A DNA stretch of 64,000 bases from Clostridiaceae bacterium (GCA_902362365.1 CABIVQ010000007.1:11541-75540); one strand, 5' to 3'. Positions 28,103 through 37,104 are shown, numbered from the stretch's first letter. The notes: generated by a model from the letters alone, not told the origin. Made by a program: numbers and translations.

Positions 28103-29573
28103 ATGACAGTGAAAAATAAAGTTCAATTAATAACGTATCCAGATTCTCTTGGTGGAGATTTAAAATCTTTAAATAAAGTATTAGATACTTACTTCAAAGA
28201 CACTTTTAAGGGTGGAATACACATCCTACCACCTTTTCCTTCTTCAGGGGACAGGGGCTTTGCTCCTTTAACTTATGATAAGATAGAGCCTGCTTTTGGA
28301 ACTTGGGAAGGTATAAGAAAGATAGGAGAAAAACATGATATACTTGTGGATATAATGGTAAATCATATATCTCAAAAATCAGAGTTCTTTCAAGACTTTT
28401 TAAAACATGGGAAAAAATCTAAATATGCTGATTTATTCTTAACTCTAGATAAAATTTGGCCAGATGAAAAACCAGTACAAGAAGATATTGATAAGATGTT
28501 TTTACGTAGAGACTTACCTTATTCTAAATTTACTATTGAAGAAACTGGTGAAGAAGAAATGGTATGGACTACTTTTGGTAAGCAAGATCCATCTGAGCAA
28601 ATAGATCTAGATATTAACTCTTTAAAAGTTAAAGAATTATTTACAGAGTTCTTTAAAAATTTCAGTAAGCAAGGAGTTAAAATAGTCAGACTAGATTGCA
28701 GTTGGATATATAATCAAAAAACTAGGTACTAGTTGCTTCTTCGTAGAGCCAGAAATCTATGATTTCATAGACTGGATAACTGATCTAGCTACTTCTTTAG
28801 ATATAGAATTATTACCAGAAGTTCACTCTCATTACTCTACTCAGTATAAATTATCTAAGCATGGTAACTGGATTTATGACTTTATATTACCTTATATGGT
28901 TTTAGATACTTTAATAAACAAATCTAGCTCAAAGCTATGTGAATATTTAAAAGTTCGTCCATCAAAACAATTCACTATGTTAGATTGCCATGATGGTGTA
29001 CCTGTTAAACCTGACTTAGATGATTTAATAACTACTGCTGAGGCTCAAAAGGTAGTAGATGTATGTGTAGAAAGAGGTGCTAATTTAAGTCTAGTTTATT
29101 CTGATGCTCACAAAAGTGAAGACGGATTTGATGTTCACCAAATAAGATGCTCTTATTATTCTGTCTTAGATTGTAATGATGATGCTTATTTAGCTGCTAG
29201 AGCTATACAGTTCTTTGCTCCTGGTATTCCTCAAGTTTATTATGTAGGATTATTAGCAGGTAAAAATGATGAAGAAAATGTAAAGGCAACAGGCGAAGGT
29301 CGTGAAATAAATAGACACAACTTTACAATGGAAGAAATTGAAAGAGAAGTTAACAAAGATGTAGTTCAAAGGTTATTAAAGTTAATTGATTTTAGAAATG
29401 ACTATCCAGCCTTTGATGGTGAGTTTATGGTTTATGAGTCTAATGATAGTGATATTAAGTTAGGTTGGAAAAAAGATAATAAAGAATGTACACTTTACAT
29501 TGATTTAAATACTTATAAGTCTTATATTGAGTATGTAAATGAAAAAGATGAATTAGCTATTTTTAATATATAA
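28103..29573 (+). pseudogene. Sucrose phosphorylase (GH13) gene with one frameshift
   Basis: Both halves are clearly GH13_18: GGIHILPPFPSSGDRGFAPL, DIMVNHIS and the KIVRLD strand in the first part, and FFVEPEIYDFIDW, LLPEVHSHY and QVYYVGLLAGKND in the second. The first frame stops at 28732. Removing one T at 28696-28697 restores VRLDAVGY and then a continuous frame to 29573, about 490 residues. The break hits the nucleophile region itself. The enzyme would split sucrose with phosphate to glucose-1-phosphate and fructose, completing raffinose use. No homopolymer is involved, so a real mutation is more likely than slippage. Confidence 0.88.
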
Positions 29574-29601
29574 TTAAATAATTTTATTTCCAAAAAATCA
29601 G

Positions 29602-29645
29602 GGACTGAGAGAATGTTTGTGAAAATACAAATCTTCTTCCAGTCC
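29602..29645 (+). terminator. Terminator of the raffinose/sucrose operon
   Basis: GGACTG (29602-29607) pairs with CAGTCC (29640-29645). The inner part TTTGTGAAAATACAAA is nearly identical to the loop of the terminator at 55987-56027. Confidence 0.65.
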
Positions 29646-29715
29646 TTATTTAGATTAAAGTTCCTTATCGTATTTGTTTATAAGCTAGGAAAATAAGGTA
29701 AAAGGGTGAGAGAAA

Positions 29716-29904
29716 GTGCGTAAATATGAGTGGATATTATGCCAGATATGTGGAAATAAAACAAGGGTTAAAATATGTGATGATACAGTGATTGAAAACT
29801 TACCACTATTTTGTCCAAAGTGTAAGCAGGAAACTATAATTAATGTAAAACAACTTAATATTTCAGTTATTAAAGAGCCAAACACTAAGATGCAGAGCCG
29901 ATAA
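29716..29904 (+). CDS. Cysteine-rich KTR domain protein
   Basis: A 62-residue protein starting at GTG with GGGTGAGAG upstream. It has two CxxC knuckles, CQICGNKTRVKI and FCPKCKQETIINVKQLN, the complete KTR pattern known from small proteins of Tn916-like and related elements. It probably binds zinc. Role unknown. A truncated relative lies at 18580-18708. Confidence 0.85.
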   Translation: MRKYEWILCQICGNKTRVKICDDTVIENLPLFCPKCKQETIINVKQLNISVIKEPNTKMQSR

Positions 29905-30049
29905 CATGTGAGTAAAATTGCAGTTGTCGGTTCTTTTTATGTATACAGAGAAAGTATAATACAGGTTTACAATTGCTATAAATTGAGACTTAGAACCATT
30001 CTAAAATATATTGTATAGATATTATCTATTTAAGCTAAACTAATTAAAA

Positions 30050-30152
30050 AATATTTTAGGCTATGTTTTAATAGAGTATTGATATTAGGAACAATTTTAA
30101 TAACAAAAAAGTAGGGGTATACCCATTGAGTGATATACTCCTACTTTTTCGT
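30050..30152 (+). repeat. Inverted repeat copy 1 with terminator hairpin
   Basis: The stretch GCTATGTTTTAATA, TTGATATTAGGAACAATTTT and AATAACAAAAAAGTAGGGG recurs on the opposite strand at 43477-43567 with roughly 90% identity by eye over about 95 bases. It ends in a hairpin AAAAAGTAGGGGTATA facing TATACTCCTACTTTTT (about 30106-30149), which can also terminate the minus-strand gene at 30169. Confidence 0.7.
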
Positions 30153-30168
30153 TCACATTATATTAATA

Positions 30169-30489
30169 TTATTCATAACTTGTATTTAAATATTTCATTT
30201 TAATCGATATAAACTTTAATAAATAGTTTACTACCCAAAATGTAGCAAGATAATAACATACAAAAAGACTTGTGTTTGTCTTATTATAAATAATTACACT
30301 CTCTAATATTAATAAAGTACAATTGAATACACAAAATAATAATTGTAAATTATAATAATCATCTTTTAAAACATTTATCTTTTCATTACGTATAGTATAG
30401 ATGATACTTTTCTTTTTGTACGATATTATACTATATACTAAGAAAATCAACGCTATACTGATATAAACTATAAACACTACATCTCCCAT
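30169..30489 (-). CDS. Small membrane protein of unknown function
   Basis: A 106-residue protein with three predicted transmembrane helices (VVFIVYISIALIFLVYSII, LQLLFCVFNCTLLILESVI and LFVCYYLATFWVVNYLLKF) and a basic loop after the first. AAGGAGG before ATG supports expression. No family is recognised. It is the first of three or four small minus-strand genes of the accessory zone. Confidence 0.6.
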   Translation of the reverse strand: MGDVVFIVYISIALIFLVYSIISYKKKSIIYTIRNEKINVLKDDYYNLQLLFCVFNCTLLILESVIIYNKTNTSLFVCYYLATFWVVNYLLKFISIKMKYLNTSYE

Positions 30490-30516
30490 ACTAATTCCTC
30501 CTTTGTTTAATTCCCA

Positions 30517-30717
30517 TTATATAACGATTGTGTAATTGTTTTTATTATAGCATTCTTTTAACTCATTATTAAAATCTGTATCAAATTTAATATATGATTT
30601 ATGACTATCTTCTCCTATATGTTCTTTGTAAAGCCTCTCAAGCTCTTTGTGAGTCATTCTAACTTTACATAAAGGTTCTATTATTAAATTACCTTGTCTA
30701 TCCAACGCTATAGCCAC
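30517..30717 (-). CDS. Small hypothetical protein
   Basis: A 66-residue soluble frame starting at GTG with AGGTAG upstream (VAIALDRQGNLIIEPLCKVR). It contains an RMTHKELERLYKEHIGED helix and an acidic end. It is 28 bases upstream of the membrane protein gene start at 30489 and could be co-transcribed. No family is recognised. Confidence 0.4.
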   Translation of the reverse strand: MAIALDRQGNLIIEPLCKVRMTHKELERLYKEHIGEDSHKSYIKFDTDFNNELKECYNKNNYTIVI

Positions 30718-30726
30718 ACAAATCTA

Positions 30727-30930
30727 CTACCTAGATATACCTCTCTTTTTAATCTCTTTACCTCTTTTACGAGATTTTCTTATTGATAGCCCCATAATCA
30801 TGCATTTAGCATATTTAAACCACTTATCTAACGATTTCTTACTTCTATATGTAGCAGAGTTTGTAAAATCAGTAAAAAGTCTTTCTACAATCTTTATAGG
30901 TATACCTTTGTTTACCGTTATACTTAGCAT
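30727..30930 (-). CDS. Doubtful small basic protein
   Basis: A 67-residue frame, basic in its second half (SIRKSRKRGKEIKKRGISR). It has no convincing ribosome binding site, but lies 9 bases before the next frame in the same direction. It might be a remnant or a chance frame. Confidence 0.25.
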   Translation of the reverse strand: MLSITVNKGIPIKIVERLFTDFTNSATYRSKKSLDKWFKYAKCMIMGLSIRKSRKRGKEIKKRGISR

Positions 30931-31009
30931 TTATTGAGATACATTATGAATAGCAATAAGGGCATATGATATGTTCCTATTTTTGTTCGCATTATTTTAA
31001 AGTTCTGAT

Positions 31010-31321
31010 TTAGAAAAATGCAGTAAAAAATAACGAAACTATTATTATCATTGTTATTATAATAGTAGATAGTATTTTGCCAATTTTTGAACCAAAGTCA
31101 TCCTTAAATTTATAACCAATAATTAATGAAGGAACAAAAAATAATAGAGAATAAAATATTGTATAATGAATTCCATTGTTGCCGTTAGACCATGCTTTTA
31201 GACCAATATAAGTTAAGATATTATCCCCTATACAAATATTATTAAATGTAAACGTAAATAAAAAACCGATAATAAATAGCAATAAGGAAATTGATCCTAT
31301 TCCAATTTTCTTTTTTTTCAC
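31010..31321 (-). CDS. Small membrane protein of unknown function
   Basis: A 103-residue protein starting at GTG with GGAGGG 7 bases upstream. It has a lysine-rich N-terminus and three transmembrane helices (SISLLLFIIGFLFTFTF, YTIFYSLLFFVPSLIIGY, ILSTIIITMIIIVSLFF). Size and topology resemble small immunity-type or stress membrane proteins, but no family can be assigned. Confidence 0.6.
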   Translation of the reverse strand: MKKKKIGIGSISLLLFIIGFLFTFTFNNICIGDNILTYIGLKAWSNGNNGIHYTIFYSLLFFVPSLIIGYKFKDDFGSKIGKILSTIIITMIIIVSLFFTAFF

Positions 31322-31432
31322 ATTATTCCCTCCAAATATAAGTGTTTATATAACTTAAATTTAATATAATACATTAGTTCGTCTAATACAACAATTGTGT
31401 ATTTATTGTACCATTTTCAACATCGATTTAAA

Positions 31433-31620
31433 ACAGAGCCTATTTTAAATATGTATCTTATTAACTTAATTCCTAAGTATCCAAATAGAATCACTTGAAG
31501 AAATATATATTATGTACAATAATTGGAATTAAGATTATAATTGTATTTATAAAAATTAAATAACTTAAAGAGTAGACAGAGAAAGTATAACACAGGTTCA
31601 CAATTGTTATATAATGCCAA
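31433..31620 (+). repeat. Partial third copy of the 0.41 kb repeat
   Basis: From ACAGAGCCTATTTTAAAT onwards the sequence follows the second half of the repeats at 33368-33779 and 36503-36911 with scattered differences, ending in the motif copy GTTCACAATTGTTATATAAT (31596-31620). The motif sits 179 bases before the VanZ-type gene and could be its promoter. Confidence 0.7.
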
Positions 31621-31798
31621 TTAAAAATTAAGCCTATTATTATATATACATAAAGGATTAAATAACACAAAGCCATTGTATATATGTAGCTTGTTTGATA
31701 TACTACTCATAATGGTTGCATAAAAATATGAACTAATTATTATTTCATAAACTGAACATCAGTTAATAATAAAGTGTAAAATGAAATATGGAGGTATT

Positions 31799-32347
31799 AT
31801 GAACAAACGAGAGAGAATTGAAAAAGCCTTTTTATATGGAGTTTTCATTTGTTATATACTTTTTTTAATTAAATTATTGTTTTTATCAAGAGTTTCGCTT
31901 TTAGAGTTGTTTAATAGTCAAAGGACTTTAGATAGAACAATAAATATCATTCCTTTTAGTAGCATAACCGAATATCTATTTAGTAACTCTCCCACTGTAA
32001 AAAGATTTGCTTTTGGGAATGTGATTGGTAATATAGCCATATTTATTCCTCTTGGTGTATATTTGTCACTATTTAAAAATAATAAAAAAATAATAAATAA
32101 TCTATTACTTATATTTATAGTAAGTTTATTTACGGAAATCATTCAGGGACTTTTAGGTATTGGATCATCAGATATTGATGACATAATTTTAAATTGTTTC
32201 GGTGGACTCGTAGGTATTTTAGGATATAAGTGTTTATTATTTATATTACATAATGATAAAAAAGTACGTTTTACAATAACAATACTATCTGCAATAGGAT
32301 TACCTATTTTATTATATTTGTTATTTATTATAAGATTAAGATTTTAA
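31799..32347 (+). CDS. VanZ family membrane protein
   Basis: A 182-residue protein with about five transmembrane helices. The VanZ core is seen as NIIPFSSITEYL, GNVIGNIAIFIPLGVYLSL and the signature EIIQGLLGIGSSDIDDIILN followed by CFGGLVGILGY. The ATG at 31799 is chosen over 31781 because GGAGG lies 6 bases before it. This is the second VanZ gene of the window. Function is unknown apart from the family's link to glycopeptide tolerance. Confidence 0.85.
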   Translation: MNKRERIEKAFLYGVFICYILFLIKLLFLSRVSLLELFNSQRTLDRTINIIPFSSITEYLFSNSPTVKRFAFGNVIGNIAIFIPLGVYLSLFKNNKKIINNLLLIFIVSLFTEIIQGLLGIGSSDIDDIILNCFGGLVGILGYKCLLFILHNDKKVRFTITILSAIGLPILLYLLFIIRLRF

Positions 32348-32567
32348 ATATTTTCCTGTATATTTATGAGGATACTTTACCTAAAAGGAACATATAGTTA
32401 ATTATGGTCTATATCAAATTTAATACACAATATTAATATATTGTGAACTAAAAAAAGCATTATTTTTCAACACTATTCTTAAACATAGGGGTAAATTATA
32501 TAGGGAAGTATATTTAATAATAGTAGATTTCCTTAATTTATAAAATTTAAAGGACATTTAATTTAAG

Positions 32568-32732
32568 ATGAAAAAACAACTTATACAATTATTTTTAATA
32601 TTTATTTGTATTCAATGGTTAGTAGAAAATGTATGTAAATTTAATATTAATTCTTATATAGGTTCAATTATATGTATGACTCTAGCTGTAGGAATACAAC
32701 GAATTTATTTAACAATAAAACCAGAACACTAA
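32568..32732 (+). CDS. Small two-helix membrane peptide
   Basis: A 54-residue frame (MKKQLIQLFLIFICIQWL at the start) with a hydrophobic segment, a short polar loop KFNINSY and a second hydrophobic segment, ending RIYLTIKPEH. The ribosome binding site (AAAGGA) is weak and distant. A terminator-like T-rich hairpin region (CCCTTTTGATTGAATCGAAGG, with GGGGTTTTT behind) follows within 30 bases, which supports a real transcription unit. Confidence 0.45.
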   Translation: MKKQLIQLFLIFICIQWLVENVCKFNINSYIGSIICMTLAVGIQRIYLTIKPEH

Positions 32733-32796
32733 CTTTACAAATAGCAAAATCTCCCTTTTGATTGAATCGAAGGGGTTTTTATATAATATAATCAAT

Positions 32797-32821
32797 GTTC
32801 GCAATTGTTATATAATACGAA
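32797..32821 (+). promoter_or_regulatory. Promoter-like motif, copy d
   Basis: GCAATTGTTATATAATACGA matches the recurrent motif. TATAAT lies 50 bases before the start of the secreted protein gene at 32867, so the motif is well placed as its promoter. Upstream TATAATATAATCAA is shared with the copy at 38252. Confidence 0.55.
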
Positions 32822-32866
32822 TTTATAAATTTTAAAGTATCTATCAAATGTTAGACGGAGATAATT

Positions 32867-33385
32867 ATGAGGAAAAACACTAAAATTATAATAATATCAT
32901 TAATATTATTAACAGCTTTTATAGGATTTACGCTAAATAGAAATACTGATAAGGAATTTACTGCTGGACTTATATCATCCCATTGGTTAAATAAAAATAA
33001 TAAAAATCCATATGGAATAACTATTGACTTAGAAAGTGGTTTTTCTAGAGATGAAATTAAGTATCTTGGAAGTATTGCAACGAGGGATAGAAAAAATGAA
33101 TTAAGTGTTACTAAAGCAAAAGATTTAGAAAATCCGAATCATTATATGACTGTATATATATCTGAAAAGTCTACTGGAATAACAAAGAAAAAGTTAGATT
33201 TTAATTTATGGACATATAAAGATAAAGGATATATTCAATTTATAAAAGATGAAGATGTTAATAATACTAAACTTGAAAATTTAAATGGTATAAGTAAATT
33301 AGAGAATGAAGAATATCAATTTTTAACAAAATTGCTTTTAAAATATCATTCTCCTGACGATATATTTAAAAATAATTTTATATAA
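32867..33385 (+). CDS. Membrane-anchored or secreted protein of unknown function
   Basis: A 172-residue protein with one N-terminal hydrophobic segment (IIIISLILLTAFIGFTL), acting as uncleaved anchor or signal peptide, and a soluble domain rich in charged residues (WLNKNNKNPYGITIDLES, SEKSTGITKKKLDFNLWTYK). CGGAGA precedes the ATG. The end of the gene (KNNFI and stop) also occurs at 36503-36525, where the rest of the gene is gone. No family is recognised. Confidence 0.65.
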   Translation: MRKNTKIIIISLILLTAFIGFTLNRNTDKEFTAGLISSHWLNKNNKNPYGITIDLESGFSRDEIKYLGSIATRDRKNELSVTKAKDLENPNHYMTVYISEKSTGITKKKLDFNLWTYKDKGYIQFIKDEDVNNTKLENLNGISKLENEEYQFLTKLLLKYHSPDDIFKNNFI

Positions 33386-33779
33386 TAAGTTTGTAGTATT
33401 ACTTAGTTGTTATATAATGCGAAGTAGCGTAAATTGTAAAATGTTATTTAATAATATGAGTTTATATTTATATTTACAATTTGGGTAAACTTAAAGAACT
33501 TATAACTATTGGTAGTTTATATAAAAAAATGGCTAGATATTGATGTATTTTCAATAGTTCTAGCCATTTTTATTTCTTATATATTACACAATTGTGTAAC
33601 AGAGCCTATTTTAAATATGTATCTTATTAACTTAATTCTTAAATATATCAACAGAATCACTTGAAGAAATATATATTATGTACAATGATTGTAGTTAAGC
33701 TTATAATTGTATTTATAAAAATTAAACAACTTAAAGAGTAGACAGAGAAAGTATAATATAGGTTTAGAATTTTTATATA
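33368..33779 (+). repeat. 0.41 kb direct repeat, copy 1
   Basis: About 412 bases recur at 36503-36911 with few differences. The unit holds the last codons of the gene at 32867, motif copy e, a hairpin region, a terminator, the palindrome TTACACAATTGTGTAA (33584-33599) and a second motif copy at its right edge (33762-33790). The second half is also present at 31433-31620. Confidence 0.9.
33427..33573 (+). ncRNA. Candidate small RNA, copy 1
   Basis: The motif TTAGTTGTTATATAATGCGA (from 33403, with TTTGTA 17 bases before TATAAT) is followed by no credible gene but by a hairpin AAATTGTAAA (33431-33440) facing TTTACAATTT (33473-33482) and then a strong terminator ATGGCTAG (33529-33536) facing CTAGCCAT (33560-33567) with five Ts. 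A transcript of about 145 bases is predicted. Expression is inferred. Confidence 0.4.
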
Positions 33780-33825
33780 ATGCGAAGTAACGATACTTTT
33801 GATGTCATATGGATAAATAGGAATT

Positions 33826-33886
33826 AGTCTACAATATATCTCTATTAGAGAAGAGCTTGAAAAAGTTAGTAAAGTTTTAGGTAAAT
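33826..33886 (+). pseudogene. Short C-terminal gene remnant
   Basis: A coherent tail SLQYISIREELEKVSKVLGK ends in TAG at 33886 and is followed by a strong terminator, but a stop codon lies directly upstream and there is no start. It looks like the end of a lost gene. Confidence 0.3.
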
Positions 33887-33917
33887 AGGAAATTTGCTGA
33901 AAGACTGAGCAGGTAAA

Positions 33918-33946
33918 AATCGGGATAACTATCCCGATTTTTTTTA
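33918..33946 (+). terminator. Strong terminator
   Basis: AAATCGGGAT (33918-33927) pairs perfectly with ATCCCGATTT (33931-33940) and is followed by a run of Ts. It follows the gene remnant at 33826-33886 and faces the convergent membrane protein gene. Confidence 0.85.
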
Positions 33947-33970
33947 CTCCATATAAGTAGTTCACAATAG

Positions 33971-34483
33971 TTATCTAATTATTTTTATTTTTGTAAGATA
34001 ATTTATAAATTTTTTTATAAAAATATTACAGATGCTTGCGTAAATAAGTGAAAATAAGAAAAATATTGAAAAAGTTAAAACCGTTGAAAAAGAGCTAGCT
34101 AAATCTACAAAGGACGGAATACCGACTATATAAGTTAAAAATGTTATCCCAAGAGATAGTGCTATACTTGAAGATAGTATGGAAATTATTATTCCCTTCC
34201 TAAAAAGTAATGTTCCTATAACAATGCCTAGTAAACCTGTGGTGAAAAGTAGAATTATTGATTCTTGAATACTAATCATAGTAAGAATTAATACTGAAGA
34301 AAAAAATACAGCAAGACCAAGAGGAATATTAAAAAAAACAGCTATTGCAATAGGTATAGTGCTTAATGGACTTAAGAACAGTCCAATAGCTGGTAAAAAT
34401 ATAGGTGCTGATTGGAATAGAACAGCCAATGTTGTTAATATGCCTCCAACACAAATAAAACTGCTTATATTCATTTTATTCAA
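33971..34483 (-). CDS. Multi-pass membrane protein, ECF S-component-like
   Basis: A 170-residue protein with five or six transmembrane helices (ICVGGILTTLAVLFQ, PAIGLFLSPLSTIPIAIAV, GLAVFFSSVLILTMISI and others) and a basic C-terminus. The pattern resembles small substrate-binding subunits of ECF vitamin transporters or the DUF2232/YybS group, but no diagnostic motif is seen. It is preceded by the propeller pseudogene on the same strand, with GGAGG upstream of the start. Confidence 0.55.
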   Translation of the reverse strand: MNKMNISSFICVGGILTTLAVLFQSAPIFLPAIGLFLSPLSTIPIAIAVFFNIPLGLAVFFSSVLILTMISIQESIILLFTTGLLGIVIGTLLFRKGIIISILSSSIALSLGITFLTYIVGIPSFVDLASSFSTVLTFSIFFLFSLIYASICNIFIKKFINYLTKIKIIR

Positions 34484-34551
34484 TTTTAATGCCTCCTTGT
34501 ATAATCTAGTTGTGATATTTGATAGAAAGCTTTTTTATAATCTAATGGATA

Positions 34552-35964
34552 TTAAGGAACAATTTCAAAAATAGTACCTTTGCTAAAATCAGTTACATTG
34601 GCAGAGGCATAAACCCCTAAATAAAGTCTGGTTTGATTCATATTCGTTCCCAAACAAACATAATAAGCTGATTGAGAGCCAAAATTATAATCAGTTTCAA
34701 TAATACTAAAATCATTTAGTTTATAATTTTTTGTTGATTTAGTATAAGCTAAAACTCCTCTCACTGGAGGTTTAAATTCTTCATTTCGGGCGAAATCAGT
34801 AAACACAACGCTTCCTGTTAAATCAGGTATTTTGTTTCCCATATATGGCTGAACCCCTGTAAGTGCAGAACCATCAAATGTATCTGGTCGTGAATCTTTA
34901 TGAAAATAACAGGCTAGAGGTGAAAGGCGCTGTGCTGAAGTTTTTACTGCTTCATTGTAATAAGTAATTGTTATCTCATTCAAAGTTGGACTATCAGAGC
35001 AATCTCCTATAAGCGAAGTCGGTAAAGTACCTTCCCATCCTCGCCAGCCAAAGTTAATAAATTTTTCTTGTTCAGGTTGGGATTTTAAATAAGATTGAAC
35101 AAGCTGAGTAACGGGCATTGGTCTATAATTAACGAATGAAAAAATTGACTCTACTAAATCCTGTCCAACATTTCCCACATATTTTGTATATTGGTTATAA
35201 AACCTTTGAAATGAAATTCCAGGTATATTACGAACTCCTTTGGCCATTACTGTAAGAGTTTCCTGAATAGATATAGGAAGTTCATTAAAACGTGTGACTA
35301 CAGGCGGATTATTGATTAATGCATTCTTAGTTACATCAATTTCAATTATTTTACCGCAGATTTCCATATTATCCTGACTTAAGTTAAATGGATCATAACC
35401 TGATCCACCATCTCCAGTTGTTAAAACGAGTTTTCCAGTTTCAGGTGAAAAGTTTAAGCTATTGACACCATTATGATTGGCAAATGGTCTTCTTAGATTA
35501 AGCAATGTTCGCCTTTTTTTAGATTGACCATTAGGTTGTAAAGCCCATTCTTCAACTGTATCAATATGATCATATTGAGTATCTCTATCTGTCTATTTTA
35601 GATTTAAAGTTTCGGGGTCACATGGGTTAGGATCAAAAGGTTTTGAAAGAGCACCAGGACCTTGTGTTCCTGCTACTGAATAATGAAGATAAAACAGACC
35701 ATTATAATAAAATGATGGATGAAAAGCTAGACCGAGCAGTCCTCGTTCATCATATCCACCATTAGAAGTACCTAGTTCTATTATTCGGGGGCGAATATCT
35801 AAAAAAGTATTTATAGCTCCCTTTGATATATAAAATATTCTACCTACCTGAGTTGCAATAAATAAACTTTCACTTGAATCACCTGGAATGATAGTTGTTT
35901 TCAAAACAGTGGGTAAATCTATATTCTTAACAATAGGCTGTAAACTAACTTTAATTTTCCTCAT
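34552..35964 (-). pseudogene. Sorbosone/glucose dehydrogenase-like beta-propeller gene with an in-frame TAG
   Basis: The N-terminal part (ESLFIATQVGRIFYIS, then GYDERGLLGLAFHPSFYYNGLFYLHY) and the C-terminal part (NFSPETGKLVLTTGDGGSG, NFGWRGWEGTLP) together form a GSDH-type propeller of about 470 residues. The two parts are in the same frame and are separated only by one TAG codon at 35593-35595. No signal peptide is seen, which is unusual for this family. Local G+C is clearly higher than in neighbouring genes, hinting at horizontal gain. A point mutation of a Trp, Gln or Lys codon is the simplest cause. Confidence 0.8.
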
Positions 35965-36284
35965 CTAATACATACTCCTTCTTATTATTTACTATAGATA
36001 ATCAAGTTCAATTTTTAACATATTTTTAGAACACTTTTGATTTTTAAGCAGTGGAATTTAAAAATATTTAATTAAATTATGAAGTTGTTTATCTATATTA
36101 CAATAATATGATTAGAACTATTGTATTAATACAGAATTGTGGCTAAAAAACTATGGCACTAGGGTTTTAGTGTATAATAGGAATAGTAATTCAAGTCACT
36201 TTATGGTTTAACAATTTATGTAAATAACTGGATATTTTGGATTGTAGAGCAATAAGATATAAAGTAAGACCATGCATTTATAGT

Positions 36285-36330
36285 AAAAAGTCCAAGGATG
36301 TACCAAAAATGATACACCCTTGGACTTTTT
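36285..36330 (+). terminator. Orphan terminator
   Basis: AAAAAGTCCAAGG and CCTTGGACTTTTT form a perfect stem, extended by TGTA/TACA. No gene ends here now, so the 320-base stretch from 35965 to 36284 may have lost its gene; I see nothing else in it. Confidence 0.75.
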
Positions 36331-36502
36331 GGCATAAATATAAAAAATTCAAAATACAACTTTATGTGAAGGTATGAAAGTGCATGACTTTTTATTGTAC
36401 AAAGTAATGTGACATATGATTACAGGAAAATAAAAGATTTCAAATTAAGAACACTAGAGTTTATGTAAATGGTAATAAATGAGTAAAAAGAATGCTATAA
36501 GA

Positions 36503-36911
36503 AAAAATAATTTTATATAATAAGTTTGTAGTATTACTTAGTTGTTATATAATGCGAAGTAGCGTAAATTGTAAAATGTTATTTAATAATATGAGCTCAT
36601 ATTTATATTTACAATTTGGGTAAACTTAAAGAACTTATAACTATTGGTAGTTTATATAAAAAATGGCTAGATATTGATGTATTTTCAATAGTTATAGCCA
36701 TTTTTATTTCTTATATTACACAATTGTGTAACAGAGCCTATTTTAAATATATATCTTATTAACTTAATTCTTAAATATATCAATAGAATCACTTGAAGAA
36801 ATATATATTATGTACAATGATTGTAGTTAAGCTTATAATTGTGTTTATAAAAATTAAACAACTTAAAGAGTATACAGAGAAAGTATAATATAGGTTTACA
36901 ATTTTTATATA
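36503..36911 (+). repeat. 0.41 kb direct repeat, copy 2
   Basis: It matches 33368-33779 almost base for base, including the tail KNNFI-stop of a lost gene (36503-36525), motif copy g (36538-36561), the hairpins, the palindrome at 36716-36731 and the degenerate motif copy h at 36894-36919. Between the two copies lie the membrane protein gene and the propeller pseudogene. Confidence 0.9.
36562..36706 (+). ncRNA. Candidate small RNA, copy 2
   Basis: The same motif, AAATTGTAAA (36566-36575)/TTTACAATTT (36608-36617) stem and terminator (36658-36706) as in copy 1. In the loop GAGTTTAT of copy 1 is GAGCTCAT here, which makes ATATGAG/CTCATAT self-complementary. One terminator pair is lost (CTAG to ATAG). 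The gene product, if any, is RNA. Confidence 0.4.
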
Positions 36912-36927
36912 CTATGAATTAAGAAAA

Positions 36928-37104
36928 ACTATAGATAATAAGAAACTTGTAGTAAGTACAATTAAGCTAGGAGTAAATGGAGAATGAAAAAATGATAAAA
37001 GAACTTACTTTGTAGTACGTATAGACGATGAAAGTCAAAAACTAGCAGGTTCCGTAGCGAAGAGCATAGCTTTAAATATTATAAAAAAACGAATAACTAT
37101 ATAA
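36928..37104 (+). pseudogene. Fragment of an unrecognised gene with internal stop
   Basis: An open 59-codon stretch (TIDNKKLVVSTIKLGVNGE, stop, KNDKRTYFVVRIDDESQKLA, then GSVAKSIALNIIKKRITI) has one TGA at 36985 region and no start or ribosome binding site. The composition is protein-like, and the end weakly recalls cell-wall amidase tails, but this is not firm. Confidence 0.3.

Noticed and set aside
31491..31676. Minus-strand hydrophobic frame in the partial repeat, and its relative at 33657-33965
   Set aside because: Both cover promoter-like motif copies on the plus strand, have no ribosome binding site, and their shared tail is explained by the DNA repeat.
35593..35595. In-frame TAG read as pyrrolysine, given the corrinoid methyltransferases in the window
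   Set aside because: Pyrrolysine is known in methylamine methyltransferases (MttB type), which are absent here, and no pyl gene or tRNA is seen. A nonsense mutation is simpler.
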